Positions 4,734-6,711 of a stretch of 6,711 nucleotides of DNA are shown piece by piece. Below the pieces are notes generated by a model. It had not been told where the DNA came from, searched no databases, and worked only from the letters and a program-made list of their open reading frames with translations. The stretch is from Dehalococcoidales bacterium (lineage in GTDB: Bacteria > Chloroflexota > Dehalococcoidia > Dehalococcoidales > UBA2162), in the NCBI GenBank assembly GCA_020354275.1, contig CP070645.1:1067027-1073737 (forward strand), in the 5' to 3' direction. A program made the translations under genes and the position numbers. Within the stretch, counting starts at the first letter, position 1. Every line of letters begins with the position of its first letter.

Positions 4734-5945
4734 TTATAATCCCGCCTCTTTCTTGAGGATATCGGCCTTGTCCGTTTTCTCCCAGGGAAGGTCGAGGTCA
4801 GGCCTACCGAAGTGGCCATAGGCTGCCAGGGGCCTGAAGATGGGACGGCGGAGGTCAAAGTGGCGGATGATGGCCTCCGGTCTGAGGTCAAAATGCTGGT
4901 TAATCAGGTTTTTAATCACCTCATTGCCCACTTTATTGGTACCAAAGGCTTCTATTGAGACGGAAAGGGGGTGGGCAACACCGATAACGTAAGCTATCTG
5001 TATTTCGATACGTTCCGCCAGGCCGGCGGTCACTATGTTCTTGGCGATATAACGGGCGGCGTAAGCTGCCGAGCGGTCAACCTTGGTCGGGTCCTTGCCG
5101 GAGAAGGCACCGCCGCCGTGCCGTGCAATACCGCCGTAGGTATCAACCAGGAGTTTACGCCCGGTAAAACCGGTATCGGCAACCGGGCCGCCAATTACGA
5201 ACCGGCCGGTGGCGTTGACATAAAATTTAGTTTTGTCATCAATCAATGAAATGGGCATAATCGGTTTGATGACATATTCCATGACATCCGTTTTAATCTT
5301 CTCCTGAGTGGCATCAGGGTTATGCTGGGCACCGATAACTACGCTGTCCGCCCTTTTTGGTTTCCCGTTACTGTATTCTACAGTTACCTGCGACTTCCCG
5401 TCGGGGCGGAGGTAGGGCAGGGTATGGTTCTTCCTTACCTCGGCCAGCCGCTGGCACAACCTGTGCGACAGGGCAATCGGCAGGGGCATCAGTTCCGGCG
5501 TCTCGTTGCAGGCGAAGCCGACCATCATTCCCTGGTCGCCGGCCCCGATTTTATCAAGGTCATTGGCTTCGCTGGGGCGTTCTTTAACCTCCTGTGATTC
5601 GCCTACTCCCATGGCAATGTCAGTGGATTGTTCGTTAAGGGAAACCAGCACCCCGCAGGACTGGTAATCGAAACCGTATTCGGGGTAGGTATAACCCACG
5701 TCGCGTACGACATCACGTACCACCTGGGGGATGTCAACGTAACAGTCGGTGGTAATCTCCCCCAGCACTATCACCAGGCCGGTGGTAGTGGCTACTTCAC
5801 AGGCTACCCGGGCATTCGGGTCTTTTTCTAAAATTACGTCCAGAATGGCGTCTGATATCTGGTCGCAGAGTTTATCCGGGTGCCCCTCGGTTACCGATTC
5901 CGAGGTAAGCATATATTTGGCTGAATCCATAAAACTGTTGATCAT
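4734..5945 (-). CDS. metK: S-adenosylmethionine synthetase (methionine adenosyltransferase)
   Basis: MetK makes S-adenosylmethionine from methionine and ATP, releasing phosphate and pyrophosphate; it is a cytoplasmic, Mg- and K-dependent enzyme, normally a tetramer. The 403 residues carry all signature motifs: TSESVTEGHPDKLCDQISD (14-32) with His22 and Asp24, the flexible-loop region LNEQSTDI (103-110), the hexapeptide GAGDQG (134-139), NATGRFVIGGP (244-254), and LVDTYGGIARHGGGAFSGKD (266-285). It is longer than the 384-residue E. coli enzyme, partly from extra residues between GVGES and GAGDQG (about 116-132). Met1 is chosen because AAAGGAG lies five bases upstream (5951-5957 on the complement); Met6 and Met12 are internal alternatives. 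The gene follows ahcY by 12 bases and its ribosome binding site abuts the ahcY stop, so the two form an operon. Identification is certain. Confidence 0.98.
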   Translation of the reverse strand: MINSFMDSAKYMLTSESVTEGHPDKLCDQISDAILDVILEKDPNARVACEVATTTGLVIVLGEITTDCYVDIPQVVRDVVRDVGYTYPEYGFDYQSCGVLVSLNEQSTDIAMGVGESQEVKERPSEANDLDKIGAGDQGMMVGFACNETPELMPLPIALSHRLCQRLAEVRKNHTLPYLRPDGKSQVTVEYSNGKPKRADSVVIGAQHNPDATQEKIKTDVMEYVIKPIMPISLIDDKTKFYVNATGRFVIGGPVADTGFTGRKLLVDTYGGIARHGGGAFSGKDPTKVDRSAAYAARYIAKNIVTAGLAERIEIQIAYVIGVAHPLSVSIEAFGTNKVGNEVIKNLINQHFDLRPEAIIRHFDLRRPIFRPLAAYGHFGRPDLDLPWEKTDKADILKKEAGL

Positions 5946-5957
5946 CTTGTCTCCTTT

Positions 5958-6711
5958 CTACGTTCCCTCTTGCCAGCTAGTCAGGTACTGCTTCTGTTCA
6001 GGTGTCAGGGCGTCAATCTCAATACCCATGGAATTTAGTTTTAGACCGGCTACCTGCTTATCGATGTCTTCAGGTACCGGATATACCCTGGGGTCAAGCA
6101 TCCCGTGGTTTTTTACCATATATTCCAGGCACAGTGCCTGGTTGGCAAAACTCATATCCATAACGCTGGCCGGGTGACCCTCGGCAGCGGCCAAATTAAT
6201 AAGCCGGCCTTCCCCCAGCAGAAACAGGTGTCTGCCATCTGAAAGGGTATATTTATCAACAAAAGGCCTTATCGTTCGTTTACTATCGGCCAGCATTTCC
6301 AGAGCGGGGATATTGATTTCCACGTTGAAATGGCCGCTGTTGGCCAGTATAGCCCCGTCTTTCATTACCTGGAGATGGTCTTTATCAACAACATGCTTGT
6401 TACCGCAGACGGTAATAAATATATCGCCGTCTTTAGCTGCCTTCATTAAAGGTAAAACCGTAAAACCGTCCATGGCGGCTTCCAGGGCGCGCAGGGGTTC
6501 GACTTCGGTGACAATCACCTGGGAACCCAGTCCCTTAGCCCTGAGGGCAATACCCCGTCCGCACCAGCCGTAACCGCTTACCACCACCTTCTTGCCGGCC
6601 CACAGTATGTTGGTAGCCCGGGTAATGCCATCAATGGTGCTCTGCCCGGTGCCGTAGCGGTTATCAAATAGATACTTGGTCTGGGCATCATTTACCGCGA
6701 TTATGGAGTAC
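5958..6711 (-). CDS. ahcY: S-adenosylhomocysteinase (adenosylhomocysteinase), 5'-partial
   Basis: AhcY reversibly splits S-adenosylhomocysteine into adenosine and homocysteine using tightly bound NAD, relieving product inhibition of methyltransferases. The window holds the C-terminal 250 residues; the frame runs off the right edge, and the GTG at 6587 is an internal valine. Visible fragment residues 7-28 (NDAQTKYLFDNRYGTGQSTIDG) include the catalytic Lys-Asp-Asn set (Lys12, Asp16, Asn17 of the fragment). GYGWCGRG (46-53) is the NAD-binding glycine loop. SGHFNVEI and NLAAAEGHPASVMDMSFANQA follow further on. The protein ends LTPEQKQYLTSWQEGT, the shorter C-terminus seen in archaeal and many anaerobe enzymes, not the Lys-Tyr-ended tail of the animal type. 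metK starts 12 bases downstream, coupling SAM synthesis with SAH removal. Identification is certain; the promoter lies outside the window. Confidence 0.97.
   Translation of the reverse strand, partial: YSIIAVNDAQTKYLFDNRYGTGQSTIDGITRATNILWAGKKVVVSGYGWCGRGIALRAKGLGSQVIVTEVEPLRALEAAMDGFTVLPLMKAAKDGDIFITVCGNKHVVDKDHLQVMKDGAILANSGHFNVEINIPALEMLADSKRTIRPFVDKYTLSDGRHLFLLGEGRLINLAAAEGHPASVMDMSFANQALCLEYMVKNHGMLDPRVYPVPEDIDKQVAGLKLNSMGIEIDALTPEQKQYLTSWQEGT

Noticed and set aside
4971..5831. Plus-strand ORFs opposite metK
   Set aside because: They are shadows of the highly conserved metK coding strand; none has a domain or convincing ribosome binding site.
1..6711. CRISPR array, insertion sequence, prophage or integrase gene
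   Set aside because: No regularly spaced repeats, no terminal inverted repeats around an ORF, and no transposase or recombinase motifs were found in any frame.

Overview
The window looks like a piece of chromosome from an anaerobic or environmental Chloroflexota, most likely a Dehalococcoidia-type bacterium. This rests on three inferences: an ahcY-metK operon, a short-form S-adenosylhomocysteinase C-terminus, and two class I methyltransferases of a style I associate with that group. No 16S or other decisive marker is present, so the placement is tentative.

Layout from left to right. (1) At 3-332 (+) is the C-terminal DNA-binding half of an OmpR/PhoB-type response regulator, cut by the left edge. 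(2) Convergent to it, at 509-2038 (-), is a complete type B carboxylesterase with an intact Ser-Glu-His triad, an altered oxyanion-hole motif (HGRGF) and a good sigma-70-like promoter at 2088-2117. (3) A gene-poor stretch at 2039-2605 holds one copy of an imperfect direct repeat, a possible 20-codon leader ORF and an intrinsic-terminator-like hairpin. (4) Two tandem SAM-dependent methyltransferase genes lie at 2606-3406 and 3422-4237 (+), 15 bases apart. (5) The second repeat copy (4381-4416) runs four bases into the 3' end of a tRNA-Asp(GTC) gene at 4413-4486 (-). (6) A palindrome-rich spacer follows at 4487-4733. (7) The ahcY-metK operon (-) comprises complete metK (4734-5945) and the last 250 codons of ahcY, cut by the right edge.

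MetK makes S-adenosylmethionine and AhcY removes the S-adenosylhomocysteine left after methyl transfer, so together they form the core of the activated-methyl cycle. The two unassigned methyltransferases are consumers of that cycle, but they lie on the opposite strand and are not in the operon. The most interesting structural signal is that this methyltransferase pair is bracketed by a direct repeat whose right copy abuts the tRNA-Asp 3' end. This could be the footprint of a small integrated cassette that has no recombinase of its own. Upstream of the pair, the leader ORF and terminator-like hairpin could form an attenuation-type control region. Both ideas are inferences. I found no CRISPR array, insertion sequence, transposase or integrase, and no clearly new defence or biosynthetic system.
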